Source of the DNA: Drosophila miranda
Lineage: Eukaryota > Arthropoda > Insecta > Diptera > Drosophilidae
Direction: 5' to 3'
DNA: 64,000 bases
Assembly: GCF_003369915.1 (NCBI RefSeq)
Contig: NC_046675.1
Span: forward strand, 18,166,001 to 18,230,000
Positions 44,045 to 57,250 of this stretch are shown here, piece after piece; position 1 is the first letter of the stretch, and each line of letters opens with the position of its first letter. Below the pieces are notes generated by a model. The model saw nothing but the letters and a program-made list of their open reading frames with translations, did not search any database and was not told where the DNA came from. The position numbers and the translations under genes were made by a program.

Positions 44045-47000
44045 ATGATGCTGTACGTATTCCATGTGGACGTCGGTCGCATGCTGAGCTTCGACATGAA
44101 CGTGGCCCTGCAGTCCGTGGAGAACCTGAAGGAGACAATACAGAAGCTGCACGGCATTCCCGCCGTCAATATTGTGCTGCTGGTGAGCGGGGGCGAGATG
44201 CTGACGCACTCCACCCAGGTGTCGTGCTACTCGGCTGGCACCGACACCAATCCCATTTACATGTTTCTCACAGGCGACGAGCGGCTGGCGCCCACGATAC
44301 AGAACAGCGACGCCGACGCGGAGCTGAGGCGTCAGGTGGAGGAGAGCCACAGACTGCCGCCGGCCCTCGAGACAGTGCGCCAGCGGGCCCAGCTGGCGCA
44401 GCACATGCGTGAGCTGGCGCGCAAGGAGGAGGCGCTTTGCGAGCGACTGGTCCACGAGCAGCACCTGCAGCAGCAGGGCTGGTCGGCTGTGGTGGCCAAC
44501 ATGGAGGATCTGACCATCGAGTTCCGTGAGCGCTTCCACAACTTCTGTCTGGCCTTCGATCGGCACCTGCAGAAGCGGGACAGCTACCTGGAGCTGTTGA
44601 GGAACTTCTCCGATGATCTCAAGCAGCTTGCCAGGATTCCCATACTGCCTGGCCTCATGGCTCTCGCCGAGGCCGATTTTCATGGCTTCGACGAGCTGCT
44701 GGACAACGATGATGTGTTTGCCCAGCAGCAACAGCAGGAGCAGCAGCAGCAGGGTCTGAATGAGTCGTCGCAAGCAGACTCGCCCAACAAGAAACTCAAG
44801 ATGGGCGATGAGAAGGAGGGGGCTGGTGACGAGGGATCAGGTCAGGGCGTGCCCGCGGACGACACGCAGGCGGCAACCAGGGTGTCCCAGACCTCCACCA
44901 CCTCCAGCTCCATGGCGCGTCGCCACAATTTGAATCTACTGCAGTGGATCAGCTCGAAGGGAAACCACAGTGCGCTGCAGCTGATGTCGGACGAGTGCAT
45001 CCAGGGGCTGCACATCTTCAGCGCGGATATATACGAAAAGCTCAAGGAGGAGGTGCAACAAATCATCAAGTTGGCCAATCAGGGCGATGTTAAGGAGATA
45101 AAGGGGCTCAGCGACCGCCTGTGCAAACTGGAGGACTTCAAGTTCCGTATAAAGAAGATGGTGCAGGAGCAGAAGGAGCAGGCCCTGGCCCTCCAGCAGA
45201 ACGAGGCGCGTGCGCAGAATCTGCGCGACAATTCCGTGCTGCCCGACTTGTGCCTCTCGCACTGCACTCAGCTGCAGGTGATGCTAGAGAACCACATTAA
45301 GATCCGCGAATACTGCCGCTGCATCGCCAACTCCAAGGATGAGCTGGGCAAGAACCTACACACGCGTCTGCGGCGCATCGTGTGGATCGAGAACGGCATG
45401 AGCGAGTTCGACAACCGACTTCTCTTCAATCACCGCTGCCTGAGGCGGGCCGAGCGGCACATAAGCATCATCGAGCAGATCCACAGGGCCCCTTGCACCT
45501 ATGTGGCGGCTGTGGCGGAGGTGGTGCGTCGGAAAATATTCTCCGATGAGTTCCGTCAGTGGGCCACGCGGCTCTCGATCGACTTCGACCGCATCCACAG
45601 CGAGGAGCTGCGTCGCCGGGGAGAGTTCAACGCCAGCTTCGACGGCCACTTCTTGAACATCCTCTTTCCCGGCATGGGCGACATGCCGCCCGCCTTTGCC
45701 AACGAGCATCCCCTCAGCTTCGATACGCGACTCCCGCCGCTGAACAGATCGGACATTGAGCTGCTATCTGTGCAGCTCCCAGAGCTGGCCGCCCAGCTCC
45801 AGTTGCCGAACATGAGGCCTGTGATAGATTTCTTTGTGAATCGATCTGGTTTGGGCAGGGAGCGCGAGCAGGAGGAGTCCGAGCAGGAGCCTCCTCTGTT
45901 GGCTCCTCGACTGGTTGAGCTGCAAGGAGCCGCGGCCGCCTCCGCGTCGGCCACATCTGACTGCGAAACGGACACGGAAACAGAGTTTGAAAAACTGACG
46001 ACGGCCGTCAGGTCCGTGAGCACGACTACCAGCGGCATCGTTGGCGAGCAGATAGCCAGGAGCACGGCCACGGAGGAGCTGCTGATGCTCAGTGCCGGCA
46101 CCCTCACCGAGGAGAATGGGGCCAGCGTCGAGAGGATGCGCGGGGCCATCGAGGACATGTCGAAACTGGCTCTGGCCTGTCTGGCCGAGGCTCGTGCCAA
46201 CCTGGGCACGTTCCGTAGCGACGCCACTGGTTACCAGGACGAGCTGCAGTCGGAGCTGCAGCTGCTGCAGGATAAGTGGAACGTGCTGCGCATGCAGTGC
46301 GAGGAGCGCGAGCGGCAGGGCCAGGAGCAGCTGGAGGAGATGCGCCTCAAGCTGGAGCTGGCGGAGCGAGACAAGCTGGCAGCTGTGGCCCAGGCCAGGG
46401 AGCAGCTGATCCACGAGCACAAAACCGAACTGGAGTCTCTGCGCTGCCGCTTCAAGCTGATGACCTCCATGGAGCGCTCGCCCTCGGACAGCAGTCTGGA
46501 GAAGCTGGAGCGTCCCACGAGCAGTGCCAGCGTGGCCAGCGCCAGCGCCACCGTGGATGTGGACCAGCTGCTGTACCAGCAGCGCCAGGAGATGCTGGCC
46601 CAGCGCGAGCGAGCCATCAGCGAGGCCGTAGAGTCGGAGCGCTCCTTGTGGCAGTCGCGCCTGCTCCCATTGAACTCAGAATCTGTGATGGCCAACGTGG
46701 GCATACTGAAGGACATGCTGGCCGAAAAGGAGCGGCAGCTGGAGCAGCTGCGAGAGCAGAACCAGTTCCTCACCCAGGAGTCGTACCAGCTGAAGACGCG
46801 CCTGGAGATGATTACCAACGAGGACGGCAACAGCTGGCTCAAGGAGAAGATCGACTATCTAAATCGGGACAAGTGTCGGCTTGAGGAGGAGCTCAACCAA
46901 GAGAAGACCAAGCGCCTGGAAATGGAGACCAGTGTGGCGGCCATGAAGAGGTATGACTCGGAGTGCATTCTGCCCTTGATTTATTCTTTGAAACTCCATG

Positions 47001-49153
47001 TTTTTTCTGGCATTTGTAGCTCCAGCCACGATCTGCCTTCAATGGGCGGCACTCTGACCCGTTCCAAGTCAGCTAGCGGTTCCTGTCATCGGTCCATTGC
47101 CCTGGAGGGCTGCGCCAGGGGCGATCTAGTCTTTGTCGTTTGGAGCATGCGCCATGCCCAGTTCATGGTCGTACAGGACTCGCTCACCCTCTACTTTGTC
47201 CATGGGGATAGCTTGGCCGGACTCCAGTTGACGCCTCCAAGCACACTCGCTCCGGTTTCTGGCGCTGCTGACGCCTCCGTGGCCGTGCCCGTGGCCATGG
47301 CCGTAGCGGATTTGAATCAAATCCCTATGCCTTACTATGCCATTGGTCGAGTTGTGGACAAAGAGTATTGCCAGGCGCGAAAGGTAAGGGCCATCAAAGG
47401 GCACATGACCTTCTCATAGGATGACTGCTAATGAATGCGCCTTCTTTGCAGGACGACAATCGGTACCGCGTCAGTAGGGGCTCCAAGTTCTATCGGATCA
47501 AGCTGGCGCCCATGCCGCCTCGATATACTTCGCGGCGAGAGCGTTTAGAATGTAAGTAGCAGTAAGCAGAGATGCATTGAAAATGTGCACCGGAAAAAGG
47601 TTAAGATTACTTCTATCTATTTGTGGATCGGATATATTCATGCCCGCATCTATCAGGACAACGGGTCAGTGATCAGGTATCATATATTTGAGTTCTGGTC
47701 AGCGCCTACGGTACATTCCTTACTATTGGGCCTTCGTAATAGTATAATTTTAATTTTGGCTTTGTTTATGTTCTTCTTCTCGATTTACTCTGTTTATTCT
47801 CGATTTGTCAACTATCGATATCGAACCGAACAGCGTTGTGTCTTATATCAAGAAAAGGATATCGTACTGATCATGATGGATGAACTTACGCATGAATTAT
47901 GAACTTTTGCATCATGATCTTTAACCATGAAGAATATCAATAATATCACATCACTGATTAATCGATTAATTCGACCATGAGACGTATGTACATAGTACCG
48001 ATCCGCAAACTTTGAAGTCTGATATCTAGTTTAAAAAGAGCCTTCAACACACGACTCACAACAGTAGGGTTCTTGGTTTATTTCACAAAGACACAAATTG
48101 CCAATAAAGTGTTAAGAGACTGTTGCTTAAGGTATTTGTGCACTCCTGCATGCTCCACAGAGTCCGAGCGGGTGTTTAGAGGAGTTTTTCGATAGGATTG
48201 TTAGGAGCCTCCTAGAAGGCTAAACATGTTGATAAGCTATTTGCCTTTGCCTGCAAGAACCAAAGTATTCTTGAGCAATAAATCGAATGGACCTCTTAAA
48301 ACAAACATTATGTCTTTTTTGCAGCTCTAGTCTGCAAGGAATGGCAGATCTTGTGCGTTAAATGAAATACTACGAGCCTTTACTTATATGAAATTGTATT
48401 TTTTCTTCTTCAGCGAGCTCAGCCGCCCCAGCGACAGGATCAGCACCAGTGGCAGTGGCATCATTGACTCGAGATGCAGTCGATGCGCCAGGCACATCCG
48501 GCAGCAGTGTCTATCTGGGCTTAAAGCAGCGCACTGTGAGCATCACGAGCGTGAACGAGGAGGACGACGAGTCCGCTTCGTTGCTCAGCGAGCGCTGTCG
48601 CTACATTAGCGTGAGCGAAGAAGATGAACTGCTTGCTGCAGGCGGCACAGCAATGGTAGCAACGGTCCCAACGGTAGCGGCAACAGCATTAGCGGTTGCA
48701 GCGGAAGCAGGGGCAGGAGCAGCAACTCAAGCACAGTCTGTGATAACAGAGCAGCCAACGGCATCGAGCAAACTTAAACTGGATCTACTGTTGGCCTCTG
48801 CTGATATAATAACACAACCCCTAACACAACTACCAGAGCGTCAGGACGAGGCGACTGCAGCGCCTGTAGCGCCTGTGGCGGGTCAGAATCCGAATGAAGC
48901 AGCGACCGGCGAGTCGGAGGTGACTGCAGATGCGAAGGAGCCACAACCAATTACCATCTATGTGCCCGCAGCTCCGGGAAAACCTGCGGGTGTTAGGGCG
49001 GAGGAGCCTGTTATATCCACTACAGCACCCATAATACCAATGTCGATTGGTACGGCGGCCATAAGCGAGGACTCTGACACCGAGTACCGCTCGCTGGAGG
49101 GCAGGGAGGACACGGAGGCCGATGCTGATGCCGATTTTCCCATTTCCGAATAG
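44045..49153 (+). CDS. Atg17: Atg17 / FIP200 (RB1CC1), autophagy initiation scaffold
   Basis: Four coding exons: 44045-46950, 47020-47383, 47452-47551 and 48414-49153, summing to 1370 codons (1369 aa). The N-terminal ~80 residues form a ubiquitin-like fold (MMLYVFHVDVGRML ... QKLHGIPAVNIVLLVSGGE). The ATG17-like helical domain follows (WSAVVANMEDLTIEFRERF, to about residue 560), with a polyQ insert near residue 225. Long coiled coil covers about 720-970. The C-terminal claw is FVVWSMRHAQFMVV ... YYAIGRVVDKEYCQARKDDN and RYRVSRGSKFYRIKLAPMP. In animals this protein scaffolds the Atg1/ULK1-Atg13 complex and its claw binds cargo receptors. The last exon adds ~245 acidic, low-complexity residues beyond the claw. 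The ATG at 44045 follows the spliced leader. A CA repeat sits in the 5' UTR (43871-43889). Confidence 0.95.
47552..48413 (+). other. Atg17 intron 3
   Basis: 862-base intron between the claw exon and the tail exon. Contains AACTATCGATATCG at 47810. The stretch 48020-48200 is of higher complexity and might be a repeat relic, but I cannot name a family. Confidence 0.5.
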
Positions 49154-50320
49154 GATACGATAATTGAGAGTAAAATATATATAACTACGTACATATATAC
49201 ATATTTATGTATATGGCGTGTGTATCTATGCTAGATCTTTTACTCTATGTAGGAACTGAACCGAACCGAAAGTTAATCCCGGACGGGCAGGGCCACAAAA
49301 CCCTCTACACCGACACCGACAGAACAACAACAAAACCAGCCACTCCCCTAAAACAGCAACGGAAACCAGCAACAGCAACGTGAAACGCTAGACATACATA
49401 CTTAAATAATTTAAAGTTTAACAAGTGCAGAATACATATATATTCAGAAGAAAAACAATAACTATAGCTAAAGCTAAAGCTAAACGGAAAGCAAATGTTT
49501 TAATGTAGTCTACATAATGTACTATAACCTAATCGAAGACTCCTGTAAATGAGTTCGAAGAGGGCCTCTCTCTCTCCCTTTCTACACACACCACCCACCC
49601 ACACACACACACACACAACACACAACACAAGCTGCAATTTTCAAATAAAATTAAGGTACGCCGACAATTACTTTTAAATCAAAAATTGAACACAAAACAA
49701 TTAGTTTTTGGTTTAATGCGATTTTTTTTTGCTTATTTTAGTGCCAAGAATTTTAATTTATAATCACATTGCCTAGTTCCGTAGCGAGTACAAATTGATT
49801 GGATGATAAAATGATATTTTTTATAGGATTATTCAAGGACCAGAACACACACAGAGTACACAAAACACACACACACACTCACATGCTATATATTGGGCTC
49901 AGCCCGGAAGAACAAAACACAGTTTTATGCTCAGCTTTCTCTCTTCCTCGACACCCCCTAATAGTGTCTACTTTCTCTCCCCCCTCTCTATATCTAGGGT
50001 GTCTTGATTTTTCGACTTTTTGTAAATAATTAAGAACGGAAATCGACGAATAGTTATTTATGCCTTTATTCATAACCAGGAAACACTTGAAAATTACGAC
50101 AACAAAGTAGGATATAAACACATTTATTGGTTTTTGCGTGATAGGGCGATGATTTTTTAACGCGAATTGTAAATAAACACACACAAAAACTAAATTAAAA
50201 ATATATAATACTTTAACTATTTAATGAGGAAACGTGTAAGCGATGGTGTAACAAAAGCGGATTGCGAAATTTTCAAGCTTAAAAAAAAAAGTGTAAAAGC
50301 GAAAATCAAATAAAAAATGG
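49154..50320 (+). other. Atg17 3' UTR
   Basis: AT- and CA-rich DNA with ACAC runs (49598-49619 and 49862-49880). AATAAA signals lie at about 49645 and 50311, so long and short 3' UTR forms are possible. No coding sequence. Confidence 0.5.
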
Positions 50321-50689
50321 TAAACATTTGAAAACTACAACTGGAGACTTTTTATTGTCCACTAGGATGGAAGTACAGATATTATCAACCGTATTCATAT
50401 TCCATAAAGAACACAAGAAGCCTTTCCAATAAGAATCTAATTTTCGCTTTGTTTTGATAAATAATTGCGTAATTATAGATCTGGCATCTGTTAGTGGAGT
50501 ATCTTTAAGCACTGTAGAGCAAATGACGCACTGATTCCTCAGGTGGAACAAAAATGCCTTCAATGGAATGTTACTGAATTTCAACATTATTCGACTGAAT
50601 TTTATACAACGATTTGGTACAGCCATGTCTTTTCGTTTTGAATATATCAGTGTGAACTAAACGTAGGATAACAAAGTTTTTAATAAAAG

Positions 50690-51090
50690 TATACTAGCTG
50701 ACCCGGCAAACCATTTCTCGCAGTATTGGGAACTTTTGCATTTAGAAGCTTGATTATATTCATGCGAATGGGCTTCAGAAATATGTTTGATTCGTCCCGA
50801 TGAGCAAGCTGTTCTGTTGGTGTTTTAATTTGGTAACGGTAACAATTCTTTGTCTATTGCGGCAATCAGCACTTTCGGATTAGCGAAATATTCAATATCT
50901 GCCACCTACTCGAATGCGAGACGAAGGAACGAATAGGATGTAAATGCTCGATGTAACTGTTGTCGTTGCCTGTCAGGAGTATAAGGGAGGAGGAGTATAA
51001 AGTGTAGATATGAATGCCTAAACGAATCAAAATAGAATTACCATATGATAATCATAGGATCTATAAGATCGGTCCATCTGGATGGGTATT
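50690..51090. repeat. Probable copy of a widespread arthropod dispersed repeat
   Basis: It begins TACTAGCTGACCCGGCAAAC and near its other end has TAAGATCGGTCCATCTGGAT. Sequences of this type (CTAGCTGACCCGGCA-AACG head, AATCGGTCCAxCxG tail) recur in many insect genomes. I know the signature but not a firm class, and give no age. No coding capacity. Confidence 0.5.
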
Positions 51091-52284
51091 AAAAGCAGTT
51101 ATTCTTTTTTAGTGGGACTCTTCAAGCCCACCCTTGTTGCTTGTTCTCGATTTGAATTTATTATTTGGGTCCATTTATACAAAAATAATTTATTAATTGT
51201 AGGTATATTTTAAATACAAAATTAAACATATAGATACAATATGAGAATAGGCTTAGGATAGGGATAGAGTTTGATATATTGTTGTAGTCCACTTGTCCAC
51301 TTGCGTATTGCGAGCAAACTAAACTTCCGCTCCGAATCGATGGGGAATTTTTGCATAGAACGTGGACCACTGGACACTGGTTCCCTATAAAGGCGAGCTG
51401 AATTGCGCTTTGTCATGACTCGCAATTCGCGAATAATTATATAAGCTGAATTATTAATTGCACATTCTCCAAAGCTAATTGGCGGAGGGATCTATCTCAC
51501 ATGAACATCTGGGCTGCGCTGGCGTGGTGAATAGCCTTTTAATTTTAATAATTAGTTAGGCCGGTACGAGAACCCATATAAAAGTATATGTACATATCCG
51601 ATATGAGGAGCATTGGTGCATCAGTCTCCGTTATAGAAGGGGGGCATAATACAATACATCCCGTCTGATTTGATATTTGATATCTATAGCTAATTAGGGT
51701 AGTTTTCGAGTAGCTGCATATGATAATGCATGTTGGTTGTTATGGTTTTGAGAGCTCGAATACCGTTGCAGATCGCGGGTAGATTCGAATATTCTAGATA
51801 TTGGTCTAGATACCACAAAGCACTCTACATGGTTTTGAATGTATTTTGTAACTTGCAAATCGACCATATACGAGCGCTTCTCAAGGTTAAACTTGGTTTC
51901 CTTTAATTGAATTAAATATTAGTTCTTAGTGCCTTAGTATGTATGTAAATCTGCAAGGGTATCTTCACTTCGAGGTGTGTCCCGAAGATGCACTTTACTG
52001 GTTCCGATTATCGCTGCTTTCTCGCATGTCTGGGCCACATCACGCGGAGTCTGTGCACGACTAGTGATTGGCTGTGGCTGTGGCTGTGCATATAACGGTT
52101 GGCTGGCCACCGCCACCTGGCCACCTGGCCACAACTTCATTAGGCTCATAAATAATTAAGCGTTAAATATGCTCCAGTTATTAATTGCAAACAACTCGTC
52201 CATCCATCCATCTATACTCCCTGCTTGACTGCCTCTGCCTGCCTAGCTGGCACAACCCCCCTGGCTGGCGTTGATCCCCTTCCA
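51091..52284. other. Intergenic DNA and Rab23 3' UTR
   Basis: No supported gene. The right end, next to the Rab23 stop, is its 3' UTR. A (GGCTGT)n run lies at 52070-52086. Confidence 0.5.
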
Positions 52285-53774
52285 TTACAAGATGCCGCAC
52301 TTCTTGAGAACTATTTTGCGCTTTCGCGCCGCACTGGACCCGCTGCCCTTTTTGGCCGGGCGGAGCACAATGGTGCCGCTGCTGGACTTGGTGAAGGTCG
52401 GGCTGAAGGCGCTGATTGTGGGCGTGCTGTTGTAGGGCGGATGGCTGGACGAGTGCTGCTGGCTGCCGGTCTGGTCGTAGCTCTGAGTCATCAGCTGATG
52501 GCACTTGGTAGCTAGGTAGCGGAACACGGAGGCCACATTGATATCCTCCTTTACGGACGTGCGTATCAGACGGCAGTTGAGCACCTTCGCCAGTGTCTCC
52601 ACCTCGTCGGCAGTGACTACGGCCTGCTCGATCAGATCAATCTTGTTCTGCACAATCACCGTGGGTATCTCGTTGCACTCGTTCTCCACCTTGCGCTTCC
52701 AGTCCTTGATAGCTTCGAACGAGGCCCGATCAGTCGTGGAGAACACGAGCACTGAAGCCTGTGCCCCCCGGTAATAAGCCTTCGTTATGCAGTCGAATTC
52801 CTCCTGCCCGGCTGTGTCCCACAGCATTATGCGCACATCTTCCCCATCGATCTCGATCTGCCTCTCCAGGAAGTCCACTCCGATTGTCTTCTTGTAGTCC
52901 TTGGTGAATATGCCCTTGCAGTAGCGCTGGATCATCGAGGACTTGCCAACGCCGCCGTTTCCAACAATTACCTGCGAATAGAGAATGCGTTTTTAAAATT
53001 TCGTTCCAACGTTCGATTCAGACGAGGCAAATATGTTGGATCTATGAAATAATCACGGTAATATAGATAGACCTATAATATGTCTTATCAGTAGTCTTAA
53101 ATAAGAAAGATAATGAAATGTGCATTGAAATGTCTGCTGCTTTACTTGTACAGTAATTGAGTAGCCCTATATTCAGTGAATGACAACAATCGAAATATTT
53201 TTAGATATGCCAAAGTGTAACCTTTCGCTGATTTGTATAGGTTTTCAAATCAAAATAATTAGTTAGCAATTTAGCAATTGGTTAAATTAGTAAAGTTTCA
53301 ATAAACTTAGAAATTTTGTTCTTCTGTCTGCTTATTCGTGTCCTAGCCGGTAGCCATTCTTTTGTCCATTCTGATTACCAGAGCCCCCACCAGATCACTT
53401 GCGCTTGTATTGAAGTAATTAACCGAAGTCCAATGTAATACATACATTTTGTTACAATCGACGCAAATAATTAGGAATGAATCAGCATTGGAGCATTGGA
53501 GAGGCTCATAATTGCACAGTTTTGTTATTCGTGGCAAAGCACGAGCACTGGCTCAGATCAGACCCAGAGGCAGGGGCAGCCTCGCGATTCCAGGCCTGAT
53601 CTCTCCGCAGGTGAGGTGTGGTTGCATCATAACAGCCTTGCAGCAGAAACTTACCACTTTGATGGCCAGCTCGATATCATCTTCGCGCATGTTGGTGTAG
53701 TTGTACTGCGACTGGGAGTGGGACTGCAGAACAGTCGCAGCAGCACCGCCGGTGGCCGTTTGGATGAGACGCAT
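52285..53774 (-). CDS. Rab23: Rab23 small GTPase
   Basis: Two coding exons: 53655-53774 (40 codons) and 52285-52971, giving 268 aa. The G motifs are complete: P-loop GNGGVGKS, switch I TIGVDF, DTAGQEEFD, NKID and TSVKED. Switch II and the KGIFTKDYKKTIGVDFLERQ block are diagnostic of Rab23. The tail is Ser/Thr-rich and ends RKRKIVLKKCGIL, with a prenylatable CaaX-like Cys. Vertebrate Rab23 acts in cilia and restrains Hedgehog signalling; the fly protein works in planar polarity of wing hairs. The ATG at 53774 adds 28 residues (Gly/Ala/Ser/Gln-rich) before MREDDIELAIKVV, which aligns with the vertebrate start; the internal ATG at 53690 is an alternative. 5' UTR exons likely lie to the right. 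Confidence 0.96.
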
Positions 53775-53855
53775 GCGGCGGCCGCTTTGTGCCGGCAGGG
53801 GGGCCGACGATCGGCCAGGTGTTGCTCCGGTTTGACAGCCGACAATTAGAGCCTA

Positions 53856-56800
53856 GGAGCTGGCTAGCAGGCGGCGCACGCAACGGCAATCAGTCGCCGA
53901 ATATCCAAATGGGCAGGTGCTGGTGCACTTTTAGAGCGGCCAGGTTTTCCGCGGCTTTTCACTTTTCCACGGCTTTGCGTAACGTCAGCGCCAACCTCGG
54001 ATTCACTTTCTACGCATTGATTTCACCAAATTCGAACTGTGGAAAGAAGAAAAACCAACTCTTCAGCAACATTATCCACAAGGAAAAAATAAATTCAAAA
54101 GTTTTCTTTCATTTTCACAATAACCGGTTTTCAGCGCAGTTTTCTCGTTTCTCGTTTCTTTTTCATTTGCTTTATTATTATTATTATATTTCTTTTTCGG
54201 TATTTTTTTTCTTTCCTGCCCAGAGGCGGCCGAGTGTACGAGTGCGGCTTCTAACCAGACGCAACCCGAGCACGCAGGGGCAGTCGGTTACGCTGCCCGA
54301 TTGTCGTCCGACTACAGGTGCTTCGAGACACCTCACGCACCGACCGCGCACTAGTCGTGCTGCTGCTGGGCTGGTTGTGGTCGAGTGGGGCAGATCGGAG
54401 ATCGGAGGTGGCGCAGTGGGGCGCGGTGCAGAGCAACGCGTAGAGATTGCATGGAATGGAATTAGTATTCGCATTAGCGCGTGCTTATGAATTCTTTGAA
54501 AACCGTGTGTTTGTTGTTGGCTTTGTGCTGTATTCACATTTACAGTTTTAGCCCCTGCCCCTACCTTTGCCTCTACCGGTGCCGTGGGCGGACGGAGTGA
54601 AATACGTGAGGGTCTTGTCTCGGCTGCCCAGAATAGAATTTGAGTGTTAATATATTCCAGCAAACAATGGAGATATTTGTATGGAAGATGTATGTATTTG
54701 TATGTGAAGATGGCCCAGGCAGAGTTGGAAGAGCGTATGTCTTTAATAGCTCAAGTTTCTCTGTAGGTCGAGAAGTCAATATATCCTAAAATATGATGAA
54801 TATACTCGTATAACTAAGAATGGAGTTCTCAACTCAAAACATCTAAAAAGCACTTTGCATCTACATATGCATACATAGTATACATTCATTAAAGATAAGA
54901 AATCATATCATACAACTGTAGTTATTATTTTAAAACCACTTGAAATGTGAGTTATTTGAGTATTGAAATTGAGTACTTGTTCTTGGCCTTGGCTCCAGCT
55001 CTCATCCATTTCCCATTCATTAATATATCCCCTGGAGGATGGAGACCTTCTTTATCAGTCACATTCCAGTCCGGTCACACCGGATTGGCGAGCAGATGCT
55101 TTTTCCATACGACTACCGAATACTTCGACCCACTGTGCAACCTTTGCCGCCTTTCGCCCGTTCTAATTATATTACTGTAACCATTCTTCTGCTCCATCTT
55201 CATCTCAGAGGGTCAAGCCGTTGTCGTTATTGTCTATTGTTACTCGTATGCTAATTAAGGCCAACAGCAGAGCAGCAGTGTCAGGGCTATGGATTCAGTT
55301 CAATAGGCATGTGTGTGGGCCAGAAAAGAGCAGCGAAGCTGTCGAGGCTTGACACAAAATCCAAATGTGAATGTCCATGTGTGTGTGTGGTGTGTGGTGT
55401 CTGTGTGGGTGGAAGGTAAAAGAACTGCACGCAGGCGCAGGGGATACTTTCCGTTCCACACATGAACATAACATAAATATGTATGTATGTATGTACGATT
55501 GGATGCAGCACAAATTACAAATAATGCACATCAAGTGCACATTTTCCACTCTCTTCCATCGGTCAGAGAATGTGTATGTGCAATTATTCTAAAATTTTTG
55601 CACAAACTAATAGATAAAGTTGCCGTTTCTTCTTGGCCAGCCATTGTCGCTGTTGTTCTTCTCTGTTTCTGTTCTGCTCTTCTGTGCTCTGTTCTATTCT
55701 ATTCTGTTCTGTGTGGAATGTGGACTGTAACTTGTCCATTTAAGTACACAACAACAACATTGGTGCACACACATGACTGCACCACACACACACACCGACA
55801 CAATTGGCACTTGCTGCTGTTGCGGCCACTGCAGTGGCAGCTAAAAGCGCAACGAATTTTCTCGCTCTTTGTCTGTGAGCACCACAAGTGTCTGTGGCCT
55901 GCACGAGTGTGTGTGTTGTGTGTGTACGTGTGTGAGAGTGGGGAAAATTATGCAAATGCTGTTGTTGGTGTTGTTGTTTTTGTCTGCTGCGCTACTTAAA
56001 TCAATTACGAGCGCAGATTCATCATTATTTAAATTATGTTTAAACAGTCACTCGCGCACTAACGGTACCACTCTGCCAGTCCGATCCGCCGCGACAACTG
56101 TCTCTTGCGTTTTTCTTTCCATATGTATCTCTTTAGTAACTTTTCTCACTAAATCTAAAACACTCGGCTGGAGGGAGCCTCTCTCGGGTTTATTGTTTCT
56201 GTTTTCTGGGTGAGAAATAAACGAAAAGAAGTCGAGATATTACAACAAGGTATGCGCGAATGCGAAAACACGAATTTCACAGCGAAGTAAAAACCATAAA
56301 AACAACACGTTTGGGACCGCCGACTCCGACTCTGGCTATAGCCCTGTATCCAGCTCTTTTACTACTATATGGCCATGACAACGCGTGCGAAGCGCATTAA
56401 TTAAGCCTCGGAGCGAGCTGGAGCTATCTGGAGCTATGGATGGCTTGGGGTTGAGTTTTAAAAGTGACCCGTAGTGAAAGTCTCTTCTTCTAGCACGCAC
56501 ACAACACAAAAATCAACACACGATCAATGGCTGGCTTAGGGCGCCACGGAGAAGCAGAGAGACGAGACTGCGGGGAAAACGTTAAGTTGATAGCGCACGC
56601 GCACCTGTTGCTTAGCGAGTTTCAGCTTAAATGAATAGGTGGCTTCGCTTACCTTACCTTACAAGAGGATTTGAGCCAAGACGTGCCACGGTAAGGCGAT
56701 GGCTTAAACGACCAGGGCTGGCAAAACGAAAAGAAAATAAATTCATATTGAAAATGTAGCAAAGCAATAGTTATTAAATAGAATTAGTGTTACATTAACA

Positions 56801-57000
56801 TTGCTGCTTGGATCTAGTTAATTTAAGTCAGTATTCCTTATATATAAGTATTTCAAATAACAGCTTAATATTAACTTATAAGTTTCAGACATATTTTTAT
56901 ATATTATGTGTGTTACAGCTTTGCTTGACTGAAAAATGATATTAAATCTATTTATTATAGGCAAAATATAGTCTAGAAAGTAGAAATATAATTTGACTGA
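53856..57000. other. Rab23 upstream region
   Basis: Probably 5' UTR exon(s), intron and promoter of Rab23 on the minus strand. A GT-rich stretch at 55376-55410, CA/TG repeats at 55781-55803 and 55907-55935 and simple TATG runs are present. No coding sequence is supported; reading frames over the GT tracts are artefacts. Confidence 0.4.
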
Positions 57001-57048
57001 AGCGCTTTTTATATTTGTGAGAGTGTATTCTGCAGATAAATTTTTACC

Positions 57049-57250
57049 ATCTTAAATATACCGTAATATACCGAAAAATTACTTAATATACCGAAATATA
57101 CCGATATATATGTATCTAAATAACATAGAGCGCGGTGGGAGATACAAATAGTCATATCGCATAAGAAATATCGATAAGGAAGAGGACCAATCCTTCGATA
57201 GAGGCGACACTCGATAGTTTTGAATGGAATGATGTCAAAAACCGATACTA
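57049..57250. promoter_or_regulatory. Promoter array with motif 6 and DRE sites
   Basis: Four ATATACCG units (57056-57107) are followed by AATATCGATAAG (57167), CTTCGATAG, ACTCGATAG and CGATACTATCGAAAG (57243). The density is typical of fly housekeeping promoters. Candidate users are Rab23 on the left or a plus-strand gene on the right. Confidence 0.5.

Noticed and set aside
44224-47404. Several long frames antisense to, or shifted against, Atg17 (for example minus strand 43940-44773, 45556-46227, 45764-46420)
   Set aside because: They are shadows of a GC-rich, codon-biased coding exon. They lack promoter or splice support and read as Leu/Arg/Ser-rich low-complexity protein.
48010-48300. Moderately complex stretch in Atg17 intron 3 that could be a mobile-element remnant
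   Set aside because: I could not find paired termini, a coding remnant or another copy in the window, so no family is claimed.
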